Assembly: GCA_014804645.1 (NCBI GenBank)
Contig: JAAUZI010000029.1
Span: 68,077-112,128, forward strand
Direction: 5' to 3'
DNA from: Lachnospiraceae bacterium
GTDB taxonomy: Bacteria > Bacillota > Clostridia > Lachnospirales > Lachnospiraceae
DNA: 44,052 nt
The notes beneath the pieces were generated by a model that was not told where the DNA came from, did no database searches, and saw nothing but the letters and a program-made list of their open reading frames with translations. Below are positions 1 to 7,100 of the stretch, one piece after another; position 1 is the stretch's first letter, and every line of letters begins with the position of its first letter. The position numbers were made by a program, and so were the translations under genes.

Positions 1-1022
1 AGGGGATTCAGGCAGGTGCAGACCTTCATTTTCTCTACCTTGTCCACCGTCTCCCTCTCGGTGAAGATCACACCGCCTTTTTCCAGATCGGGGCGTCCGT
101 TGGGAAAATGATCCTCGATCACCAGATACTCGCATTCCTCCGCATTGACAAAGGGGGCTACATAGGTGTTTTTAGAGGTAATGGCGGCGTCCAGCCCCTC
201 AATACCATCCTGATTCAGCAGCTCCTCCACCTTGGCGTCCGGCCTGGGGGTGATCTTATCGATCATGGACCAGGGGTAGGAGACGGTCTGGGGGTCTCTC
301 ACATAGGCGGCAAAGCCTGTCTCCGCCAGTCCGTTTTTACACCAGGCATCAGCAAAGGCCCACACGGCAGCGGCCAGCTTGTCTCCGTTGTGGGAGCAGT
401 TGTCCATGCTGACCATGGCGATGGGCAGTCTGCCGCTGACATAGCGGTGGTAGAGCAGGGACACAACCTTGCCCAGATAACTGTTGGGGGCAGGGGTGCC
501 CTCGATCTCTCCCGGTCCGACGGTATAATCCTTCTCGATGGCTGGCAGTACATTTCCCTTGGCGTCTGTCAGGGCATAGCCCTTCTCTGTGATGGTAAAG
601 CTGGCCATCTGCAGGGAGGGCGCGGCAAAAATCTGTTTTAATCTGTCATACTGGGCCTGGTTGGCGCTGTCCAGCACCAGAGATTCGGTGATGCTGCCCA
701 CGATGGTTTTCTCCACTGTATTGTTGGCTTTCAGAGTAGCCAAGATAGACAGGTTATCGTGAGGCCAGTACATTTTCTCTATGATTTCATAGTCAAAGCC
801 CTCCACAGCGATGAGGCCGGTATCCACTGCGCCTTCGTTCAGCAGATTCTGCAGCACATTGCACTGGAAAGCCCGAAAAATATTGCCGGCGCCAAAATGA
901 ATCCAGGTGGGAGCAGCGTCTGTGGCGGCTTTTACCTTGTCATAATCAAATTCCGGGAGCCGGTAGCCCGCCTGAAGAAAGGCCTCCCGCTGCTCCTGTA
1001 TGCTTTTTCTTGTCAGTTCCAT
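1..1022 (-). CDS. uxuB: Fructuronate reductase / mannitol dehydrogenase family (3' end cut by window)
   Basis: NAD-dependent polyol/hexuronate dehydrogenase, most likely D-fructuronate (or tagaturonate) reductase, which interconverts fructuronate and mannonate in the cytoplasm. The reverse-strand translation starts MELTRKSIQEQREAFLQAGY. A Rossmann nucleotide-binding motif (IHFGAGNIFR, residues 41-50) follows, and the family signature VSMDNCSHNGDKL lies near residue 205. The ATG at 1020-1022 is preceded by a good AGGAG site. About 340 residues are visible; the family is usually around 500, so the C-terminus lies left of the window. It follows uxuA by 36 bp on the same strand, so the two probably share a transcript and carry out consecutive steps. 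Mannonate as substrate is inferred from that neighbour; the family assignment is firm. Confidence 0.88.
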   Translation of the reverse strand, partial: MELTRKSIQEQREAFLQAGYRLPEFDYDKVKAATDAAPTWIHFGAGNIFRAFQCNVLQNLLNEGAVDTGLIAVEGFDYEIIEKMYWPHDNLSILATLKANNTVEKTIVGSITESLVLDSANQAQYDRLKQIFAAPSLQMASFTITEKGYALTDAKGNVLPAIEKDYTVGPGEIEGTPAPNSYLGKVVSLLYHRYVSGRLPIAMVSMDNCSHNGDKLAAAVWAFADAWCKNGLAETGFAAYVRDPQTVSYPWSMIDKITPRPDAKVEELLNQDGIEGLDAAITSKNTYVAPFVNAEECEYLVIEDHFPNGRPDLEKGGVIFTERETVDKVEKMKVCTCLNP

Positions 1023-1058
1023 ATAAGTCCTCCTATATTAAGTCTCGCATATCCCCTG

Positions 1059-2132
1059 TTATGCTTTTTTATGCTGTTTCTCAATAGCCTCCCACAGTCC
1101 GTTCAGATAGGTTGCCCCCAGCGCCCTGTCGTACAGGCCGTAGCCGGGCATGGCCACCTCGTCCCAGATCATGCGCCCGTGGTCGGGGCGGATGGGGCCC
1201 GTGAAACCGATGTCGTACAGTGCCAGCATGATCTCATACATGTCGAAGGTGCCGTCGCTGGACAAGTGGGCGGACTCTTCGAAATCTGTGGGAGAATTGA
1301 ACTTTAGATTCCGCACATGGGCAAAATGGATACGGCCCTTCAAGGAGCGAATCATATCCGGCAGATCGTTCTCCAGGTTGGTGCCGTAGGAGCCGGAGCA
1401 GAAGGTCACGCCGTTGTGCGGATTGTCCACCATCTGCATCATCCGCAGGATGTTGGTCTTGTTGATGATGATGCGGGGCAGACCGAACACGCTCCAGGCG
1501 GGGTCGTCCGGGTGAATGGCCATGTTGATGTCATATTTGTCGCAGACGGGCATGATGCGCTCCAGGAAATATATCAGGTTGGCGAAAAGCTTTTCATCAT
1601 CCACATCCTTGTACATCTCAAACAGATCCTTGATCCGGGCCATGCGCTCCGGCTCCCAGCCGGGCATCACTGTGCCGTTGGTGTCTCCTGCAATGGACTC
1701 AAACATTTTTTCAGGGTCCAGAGCATCCACGGCCTCCTGGGTATAAGCCAGCACAGTGGAGCCGTCCGGGCGCATGCGGGCCAACTCCGTGCGGGTCCAG
1801 TCAAATACCGGCATGAAATTATAGCACACCATATGAATGCCCGCTTGTCCCAGCCGTTCCAGGGTGGTGATGTAATTGTCGATATACTGCTCCCGGTCCG
1901 GAGTGCCCACCTTGATGGCGTCGTGAATGTTCACGCTCTCGATGCCCGCCAGCTCCAGCCCCGCATCCTCGATCTCCTTTTTCAGAGCCAGAATATCTTC
2001 CATCTCCCAGACCTCTCCCGGAGCCGTGCCGTACAGGGTGGAGATCACCCCGGTCACTCCCGGAATCTGTCGGATCTGCTTTAAGGTCACTGTGTCGTAC
2101 TTGCTGCCATACCAACGCAACGTCATCTGCAT
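1059..2132 (-). CDS. uxuA: Mannonate dehydratase
   Basis: Converts D-mannonate to 2-keto-3-deoxy-D-gluconate in glucuronate breakdown (EC 4.2.1.8), a metal-dependent TIM-barrel enzyme of the cytoplasm. The 357-residue length is normal for the family. The N-terminus MQMTLRWYGSKYDTVTLKQI, the segment FCSGSYGTN, the HVRN motif and the RPDHGRMIWDE segment near residue 315 are characteristic of UxuA. The start has an AGGAGG site 8 bases upstream (CAGGAGGGATACATTT-ATG). It is the first gene of a leftward unit with the reductase, and diverges from an AraC regulator 207 bp away, the usual layout for a sugar-acid operon controlled by its neighbour. Confidence 0.95.
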   Translation of the reverse strand: MQMTLRWYGSKYDTVTLKQIRQIPGVTGVISTLYGTAPGEVWEMEDILALKKEIEDAGLELAGIESVNIHDAIKVGTPDREQYIDNYITTLERLGQAGIHMVCYNFMPVFDWTRTELARMRPDGSTVLAYTQEAVDALDPEKMFESIAGDTNGTVMPGWEPERMARIKDLFEMYKDVDDEKLFANLIYFLERIMPVCDKYDINMAIHPDDPAWSVFGLPRIIINKTNILRMMQMVDNPHNGVTFCSGSYGTNLENDLPDMIRSLKGRIHFAHVRNLKFNSPTDFEESAHLSSDGTFDMYEIMLALYDIGFTGPIRPDHGRMIWDEVAMPGYGLYDRALGATYLNGLWEAIEKQHKKA

Positions 2133-2182
2133 AAATGTATCCCTCCTGTGATTTTGATTGTGATAGGTTCTCTAGTGATTTC

Positions 2183-2211
2183 ATTATAAGGCATTGAGAA
2201 TTGCATGAAAA
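2183..2211 (-). promoter_or_regulatory. Probable promoter of uxuA-uxuB
   Basis: On the reverse strand, TTTTCA and TATAAT are separated by 17 bases, about 50 bases before the uxuA start. The -10 is perfect and the -35 matches four of six consensus bases. A weak -35 fits a promoter that needs an activator, plausibly the divergent AraC protein (inference). Confidence 0.5.
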
Positions 2212-2224
2212 TACTATATATTGC

Positions 2225-2253
2225 TTGAAAAAAGGCAAAAATTGCTCTATAAT
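2225..2253 (+). promoter_or_regulatory. Promoter of the AraC-family regulator gene
   Basis: TTGAAA, 17 bases, TATAAT: a near-consensus vegetative promoter. It lies downstream of the first in-frame ATG (2201), so that ATG would not be in the transcript. This supports translation from 2339. Confidence 0.6.
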
Positions 2254-2338
2254 GATTTCGGGAATATTCCCATTTGCAACAGTGTGTTCAATACTAGAGA
2301 GAAATCAAATAGCAATGCCGCAAAAAAGGAGAGATAAG

Positions 2339-3229
2339 ATGAGCGAGGTCAGGCTGCATCAGTTGGAGGCCACGGACGAGCGGCAGTACATGCTCAGAGA
2401 AGGCTATGAGGTCTACGAAAAACAGGGAGCGCCGCTGGGGGCCATCGCCTTCCACTATCACAGTTTCTATGAAATTATTTATGTGCTGGAGGGGGAGTAC
2501 TCCTCCATGCTGGAAAATCAGACTTATCACATGAAAAAGGGAGACATGCTGCTTATTGACTGCAATGTCATGCACAAGTATCAATTTATCGAGAAAAAGC
2601 ATGATTCCTCTAAGCGTATTATCCTGTGGGTGACCAGGGAGATGCTGCAGAGCCTGTCCGGGGAGGAGATGGATTTGAGCGCCTGCTTTCGGGGGCAGAG
2701 TTCCCGCGCTTATCACTTTCCCATTTACTATGAGGAGATGCTGCGGGGGTATCTCTTGAAACTGGTCATGGAGGAGCTGCCGGACGTGCCCTCGCCGGAG
2801 GCCAAGCAGGTGCTGGACCGGGGATATCTGACCCTGTTTTTTGTCTATCTGAACATGCTGTGCAGCCGCAGGGAATATGGATTTTCCAGGGAAAACACAG
2901 TGTTTCATCCCATGGTGGAGCAGGTGGCCGACTACATTGAGAGACATATAAGCGAGGGAATATCCGTGGAGGAGCTGGCCAGACAGGTGCATATGAGCAA
3001 GTATTATTTTCTGCGCAAGTTTAAGGAACAGACCGGGGTGACAGTACACAATTTTGTGCTGAACAAACGTCTGATTCAGGCCAGCGAGGAGCTTTTGCAG
3101 GGAAACAATATGACACAGGTCTGGCAGAACGCGGGATTTGCGGACTACTCCTCCTTTCTGCGCAATTTTAAGAGGACTTTCGGGATATCACCCGGAAAAT
3201 ATCGGGCCTGGGTTCTGGAAAGAATGTGA
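2339..3229 (+). CDS. AraC-family transcriptional regulator (cupin sensor + HTH)
   Basis: Cytoplasmic DNA-binding regulator of 296 residues. The first ~150 residues form an AraC-type cupin ligand-binding domain (FHYHSFYEIIYVLEGEYS, then MKKGDMLLID). The last ~100 residues are the double HTH (ISVEELARQVHMSKYYFLRKFKEQTG, and the closing FADYSSFLRNFKRTFGISPG signature). The chosen ATG follows AAGGAGAGATAAG; an earlier in-frame ATG lies upstream of the likely promoter and was rejected. Divergence from uxuA-uxuB suggests it senses a hexuronate or related compound and controls those genes. The ligand is not visible from sequence. Confidence 0.9.
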   Translation: MSEVRLHQLEATDERQYMLREGYEVYEKQGAPLGAIAFHYHSFYEIIYVLEGEYSSMLENQTYHMKKGDMLLIDCNVMHKYQFIEKKHDSSKRIILWVTREMLQSLSGEEMDLSACFRGQSSRAYHFPIYYEEMLRGYLLKLVMEELPDVPSPEAKQVLDRGYLTLFFVYLNMLCSRREYGFSRENTVFHPMVEQVADYIERHISEGISVEELARQVHMSKYYFLRKFKEQTGVTVHNFVLNKRLIQASEELLQGNNMTQVWQNAGFADYSSFLRNFKRTFGISPGKYRAWVLERM

Positions 3230-3249
3230 AAAGTCATTCTAAAAGAATA

Positions 3250-3278
3250 TGGACATTTTCAGCGAAATATTGTAAAAT
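3250..3278 (+). promoter_or_regulatory. Probable promoter of the Hpt / HD-GYP unit
   Basis: TGGACA, 17 bases, TAAAAT, about 68 bases before the Hpt gene. Five of six -35 bases and five of six -10 bases match consensus. Confidence 0.5.
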
Positions 3279-3345
3279 ACAAAGAAAAAAGCATTTATTG
3301 CAGATACAATTCCGTACATAATGCGGCAAAGAAGGAGACGACGTT

Positions 3346-3708
3346 ATGACGACGAAGGAATGCTATGAATTGATGGGGGCGGACTATGGGGATGTGTTGG
3401 AACGTCTGATGAATGACAAGCTGGTCAAGAGATTCCTGTACAAGTTCGCTGATGCTAAGGATATGGAGGAATTGAAGAACTCTCTTGAGGCGCAGGACTA
3501 TGAGACGGCGTTTCGTATGGCGCACAATCTGAAGGGCGTGTGTGCCAATCTGAGCATCCGAAAGCTGGGCGCATCCAGTTCCGAACTGTGCGAGGAGTTG
3601 AGGGGCGGCAAGTATACCGACAGGGTGGAATCCTTGATGGCCGCGGTGCAGGCGGATTATGATGCGACGCTGGCGGCAATCAGACAGCTGCAGGCAGAGG
3701 AAATGTAA
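3346..3708 (+). CDS. Hpt-domain phosphotransfer protein
   Basis: Stand-alone histidine phosphotransfer protein of 120 residues, almost entirely one Hpt domain. The phospho-accepting histidine is His60 in the motif AHNLKGVCANL, with the expected helical heptads on both sides and a KLGASSSELCEELR helix after it. The ATG has a GGAG site 8 bases upstream. The next gene, 49 bp downstream, encodes a receiver/HD-GYP protein, the obvious phosphoryl partner. No histidine kinase gene is present in the window, so the phosphate donor must be elsewhere. Confidence 0.85.
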   Translation: MTTKECYELMGADYGDVLERLMNDKLVKRFLYKFADAKDMEELKNSLEAQDYETAFRMAHNLKGVCANLSIRKLGASSSELCEELRGGKYTDRVESLMAAVQADYDATLAAIRQLQAEEM

Positions 3709-3757
3709 CGGAAGGCTATATTTTATAAGAGACGTGTGAAAGGATTTGGGAAACATT

Positions 3758-4861
3758 ATGCAAAATACAGTATTGGTAGTAGACGATATGGAGATTAACC
3801 GGGAGATTTTGGCAGAGATCCTGGGCGAGGAATATCAGGTGAAGACTGCGGAGGACGGCCGCAAGGCGCTGGAGATGATCGAGGAGCTGCATGAGGAGTT
3901 GGCGGTGGTGCTGTTGGATCTCATGATGCCGGTGGTGGACGGTTTTGCGGTGCTGGAAGTGATGCAGGAGAAAGGCTGGTCTGAGAAAATCCCCGTGCTC
4001 ATTATCAGCGGCGAGACTTCCGTCAATGCGGAGCGGAAATGCTTTGACTATCATATTTCCGATTTTATCCGCAAACCCTTTGACAATGCTCTGGTCAAAA
4101 AGAGGGTAAGAAATGTGGTTAACCTGTACCAGTATCAGCGTGATCTGGAGGACAAGGTGCAGGCGCAGACCAAGACGCTGCGGGAGCAGAATAAACTGCT
4201 GCAGCTCCAGGCCGACAAGCTGAGAAAGAGCAATACGAACATTATAGAGATTCTGGGTACCGTAGTGGAGTACCGCGATTTTGAGAGCGGAGAGCATATC
4301 AATCGCGTCAAGGGGTATACCCGGATACTGGCGGAGCGTCTGGCGGTGGAATACCCGGAGTACGGACTGGACCAGGAGGAGATCGAGGTCATCGTTTCGG
4401 CGAGCGCTCTGCATGATGTGGGCAAGATCGCCATACCCGACAATATCCTGTTAAAGCCGGGAAGGCTCACGGACGAGGAGTTCGCCTGCATGAAGACCCA
4501 TACCACCAGAGGCGGTGAGATTCTGCAGAATATCAGGAATGCATGGGATGAAGAGTACGGCAAGATCAGTTATCAGATCTGCCGCCATCACCATGAGAAA
4601 TTTGATGGCCGGGGGTATCCGGACGGGCTGGTGGGGGATGAGATACCCATTGCCGCTCAGATCGTATCCATTGCGGATGTGTACGATGCCCTGGTCAACG
4701 AGAGAGTCTACAAGGATGCCTTTCCCAAGGAGGAGGCGTTCCGCATGATTATGAATGGGGAGTGCGGTAAGTTCAACCCCAAGCTGCTGGAGTGTTTCCG
4801 CATAGAGCGTAAGGCGTTTGAGGAATTGAAAACTACCTATGACCATATGGAGAATGTGTAG
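3758..4861 (+). CDS. Response regulator with HD-GYP domain (probable c-di-GMP phosphodiesterase)
   Basis: Two-domain cytoplasmic output protein of 367 residues. Residues 1-120 are a receiver with the acidic pair D9/D10, phospho-acceptor D54 (LLDLMMP) and K106-P107. Residues ~125-160 look like a coiled-coil linker. Residues ~165-350 are an HD-GYP domain: H219-D220 in ALHDVGKIAIPD, HTTRGGEIL, HHH near 277-279, and GRGYPDG around 284-290. HD-GYP proteins with these residues hydrolyse cyclic di-GMP. A TTG four codons earlier sits only 1 base after the AAGGA, so the ATG is preferred, although its spacing (about 13) is long. It probably receives phosphate from the Hpt protein just upstream. Confidence 0.88.
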   Translation: MQNTVLVVDDMEINREILAEILGEEYQVKTAEDGRKALEMIEELHEELAVVLLDLMMPVVDGFAVLEVMQEKGWSEKIPVLIISGETSVNAERKCFDYHISDFIRKPFDNALVKKRVRNVVNLYQYQRDLEDKVQAQTKTLREQNKLLQLQADKLRKSNTNIIEILGTVVEYRDFESGEHINRVKGYTRILAERLAVEYPEYGLDQEEIEVIVSASALHDVGKIAIPDNILLKPGRLTDEEFACMKTHTTRGGEILQNIRNAWDEEYGKISYQICRHHHEKFDGRGYPDGLVGDEIPIAAQIVSIADVYDALVNERVYKDAFPKEEAFRMIMNGECGKFNPKLLECFRIERKAFEELKTTYDHMENV

Positions 4862-4889
4862 GACACGGAGTATAATCTGGCGGTAAAAG

Positions 4890-4928
4890 AGAGGGCAGTC
4901 TCCTGCCGGACAGGGGACTGCTCTTTTT
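4890..4928 (+). terminator. Rho-independent terminator after the HD-GYP gene
   Basis: An inverted repeat, GAGGGCAGTC...GACTGCTC, with an inner CCTG/CAGG extension, is followed directly by TTTTT. It separates the signalling pair from the MoxR operon. Confidence 0.8.
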
Positions 4929-4971
4929 ACGCCCCGACAGGCCGGCTTGCGATATGCAGAGAGAGGGAAAG

Positions 4972-5955
4972 ATGGACGGAAACAGGACAGAAATAAACAG
5001 ACAGGCCCAGTACGCCTATGACAGGGCGCAGGAGGTACTGTGGGAAGTGAGAACAGTGATAAAAGGGAAGGACGACTGTGTGGAAAAGGCATTCTCCGCC
5101 ATATTGGCGGGGGGCCATATCCTGATAGAGGATGTGCCCGGGGTGGGCAAGACCACGCTGGCAGTGGCTTTTTCCCGTGCCATGGCGCTGGAGACGCAGA
5201 GAGTGCAGTTCACCCCGGACGTACAGCCCTCAGATATACTGGGTTTCTCCATGTATCACAAGGAGACAGGCACCTTCTCTTACCATCCCGGTCCTGTCAT
5301 GTGCAATCTTTTTCTGGCGGATGAGATCAACCGCACTTCCCCCAAAACTCAGTCGGCGCTGCTGGAAGTCATGGAGGAGAATTATGTGACGGTGGACGGC
5401 GAGAGCCACCCGGTTCCCAGCCCGTTTATCGTGATGGCAACACAGAACCCCAAGGGAAGCGCGGGCACGCAGCAGCTGCCGGACTCTCAGCTGGACCGCT
5501 TTATGATCAGCATGCGTATGGGGTATCCGAACATGCAGGACGAGATTGAGATTGCCCGAGGGAAAAGCCTGCGCATACGTTCACAGGAGATTCGTCAGGT
5601 GCTCACGGCCCAGGAGCTGCAGGCGATGCAGAATCTGGTGGAGCGGGTCTTCATACACGACAATATCTATAAGTACATTGTGCGGCTGATAGAAGCTACC
5701 AGAAATAACAGTTATGTGGAACTGGGGGTCAGCCCCAGAGGGACCATTGCCTGTACCCGCATGGCCAGAGCCAGAGCATTTATCCAGGGCAGGGGATATG
5801 TGATACCGGAGGATGTGGCGGCAGTGTTTCCGGACGTGACGGGACACCGGCTCCAGCTCAACACCAAAGCCAGAGTGGCGCATGTAGCCGCGGAGGCTGT
5901 GCTGGAACAGATTCTGCAGCAGGAGAAACAGCCGGTCTCCTATATGAAAAACTAG
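4972..5955 (+). CDS. MoxR-family AAA+ ATPase
   Basis: Cytoplasmic AAA+ ATPase of 327 residues, the usual MoxR length. Walker A is EDVPGVGKTT (K60-T61) and Walker B is LFLADEINR (D117-E118). The sensor-1 segment VMATQNPKG, the arginine-finger segment LPDSQLDRFM and the C-terminal lid (GVSPRGTIACTRMARARAF) are all present. The start chosen follows GAGGG by four bases; an ATG six codons earlier has no such site. MoxR next to DUF58 and transglutaminase genes is a widespread trio in which the ATPase is thought to act as a chaperone or remodeller of membrane or cell-envelope complexes. The exact client here is unknown. Confidence 0.93.
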   Translation: MDGNRTEINRQAQYAYDRAQEVLWEVRTVIKGKDDCVEKAFSAILAGGHILIEDVPGVGKTTLAVAFSRAMALETQRVQFTPDVQPSDILGFSMYHKETGTFSYHPGPVMCNLFLADEINRTSPKTQSALLEVMEENYVTVDGESHPVPSPFIVMATQNPKGSAGTQQLPDSQLDRFMISMRMGYPNMQDEIEIARGKSLRIRSQEIRQVLTAQELQAMQNLVERVFIHDNIYKYIVRLIEATRNNSYVELGVSPRGTIACTRMARARAFIQGRGYVIPEDVAAVFPDVTGHRLQLNTKARVAHVAAEAVLEQILQQEKQPVSYMKN

Positions 5956-5963
5956 GAGTAGAT

Positions 5964-7076
5964 ATGATACGTTATCTTTGTGCATTGCTCCTGACAGCGG
6001 CGAGCATATATATGGCATCTCTCTACGAGAGCACTGCATTCACATTTATGGGGTGTACAATGCTCTTTCTGATAGTGTCTTCTCTCGGGTATCTGCTATA
6101 CGAAAAAAAGAGTCTGCGGGTGGCGCTGGACATGCTGCCCTCCATGACCGACAAGCAGGAGCCCATATATGTCCGGGTCAGGGCGAAACATCGATACCGG
6201 GGGTGTTATGGAAAGATAAAGGTGCAAGTGGCCGTCAGCCGGGAGGGACGCAGGATGAGGCGGTGCAAATGGCTGCTGGAGGACGGAGTGGGAACGGTCC
6301 GGGGAAAGGAGAACTGTCCCGGTGAGCGGCAGCTGTCCGGATTTTTAACCATTGAACAGGCTGGCAGCTATGAGATCCGGCTGAGGAAAATAAGGATATA
6401 TGATCTGACGGGGCTGTTCTGTCTGGACTACAGCAGAGCGGCCAGGGGAGAGTGTGCCGTGATGGCGGTGCTGCCCCAAATTTATCTCATGGGGATAAGG
6501 CTTTCCGAGGCCGTCCGCAATTTTGCGGGAGACGCGGAGGTGTACGATTCCCTGCGCAGCGGCAGGGATATGAGTGAGCCGCTGAAACTGCGGCCCTTTC
6601 AGAACGGGGATAAGCTGCGCAACATTCACTGGAAACTCAGTGCCAAGGCGGATGAACTGTTGGTTCGGGAGAACAGTATGCCCAGGGGCTGTCCGGTGGC
6701 CGTGCTGGTGGAAACTGCCACCGGTTTTCAAGAGACGCAGCTACAATGTGTAGCCAGCCTGTCTTTTTGTTTGATGGATTTGGAATGTCCCCACTATGTG
6801 GCCTGGTACAGCGGTTTTTGGCAGGATGTGGTGAGGGTGAGGGTGGACGATGAGGAGAGTTTTTACGAGACGCTCCTGTATCTTACTCGAGAGCAAAACA
6901 GGGGAAATTCCATGGATATTCTGGCCAGGTACCGGGAAAAATACAGCGGCGAGCCGATATTGCATCATATCCGGGTGGAGGACGGCCCCCGTATCCGGGT
7001 GGACGGGCAGGAGGCTGTGAATCTGAAGGCCTTTGCGCTGGAGCAGGAGCTTTCGGAGCTGGAATTGCTGTTGTAG
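5964..7076 (+). CDS. DUF58 domain membrane protein
   Basis: A 370-residue protein with two N-terminal membrane helices (about residues 3-22 and 26-46), then a cytoplasmic or surface domain. The DUF58 signature LRPFQNGDKLRNIHWKLSAK lies around residue 212, followed by LLVRE. DUF58 proteins have a von Willebrand A-like fold and partner with MoxR ATPases. It lies 8 bp after the ATPase gene with a strong AGGAG site and 24 bp before the transglutaminase gene, so the three are clearly one operon. The biochemical role is unknown; cell-envelope assembly is the usual inference. Confidence 0.9.
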   Translation: MIRYLCALLLTAASIYMASLYESTAFTFMGCTMLFLIVSSLGYLLYEKKSLRVALDMLPSMTDKQEPIYVRVRAKHRYRGCYGKIKVQVAVSREGRRMRRCKWLLEDGVGTVRGKENCPGERQLSGFLTIEQAGSYEIRLRKIRIYDLTGLFCLDYSRAARGECAVMAVLPQIYLMGIRLSEAVRNFAGDAEVYDSLRSGRDMSEPLKLRPFQNGDKLRNIHWKLSAKADELLVRENSMPRGCPVAVLVETATGFQETQLQCVASLSFCLMDLECPHYVAWYSGFWQDVVRVRVDDEESFYETLLYLTREQNRGNSMDILARYREKYSGEPILHHIRVEDGPRIRVDGQEAVNLKAFALEQELSELELLL

Positions 7077-7100
7077 GGCAAAAGAGGGCGGAGATCGAGT

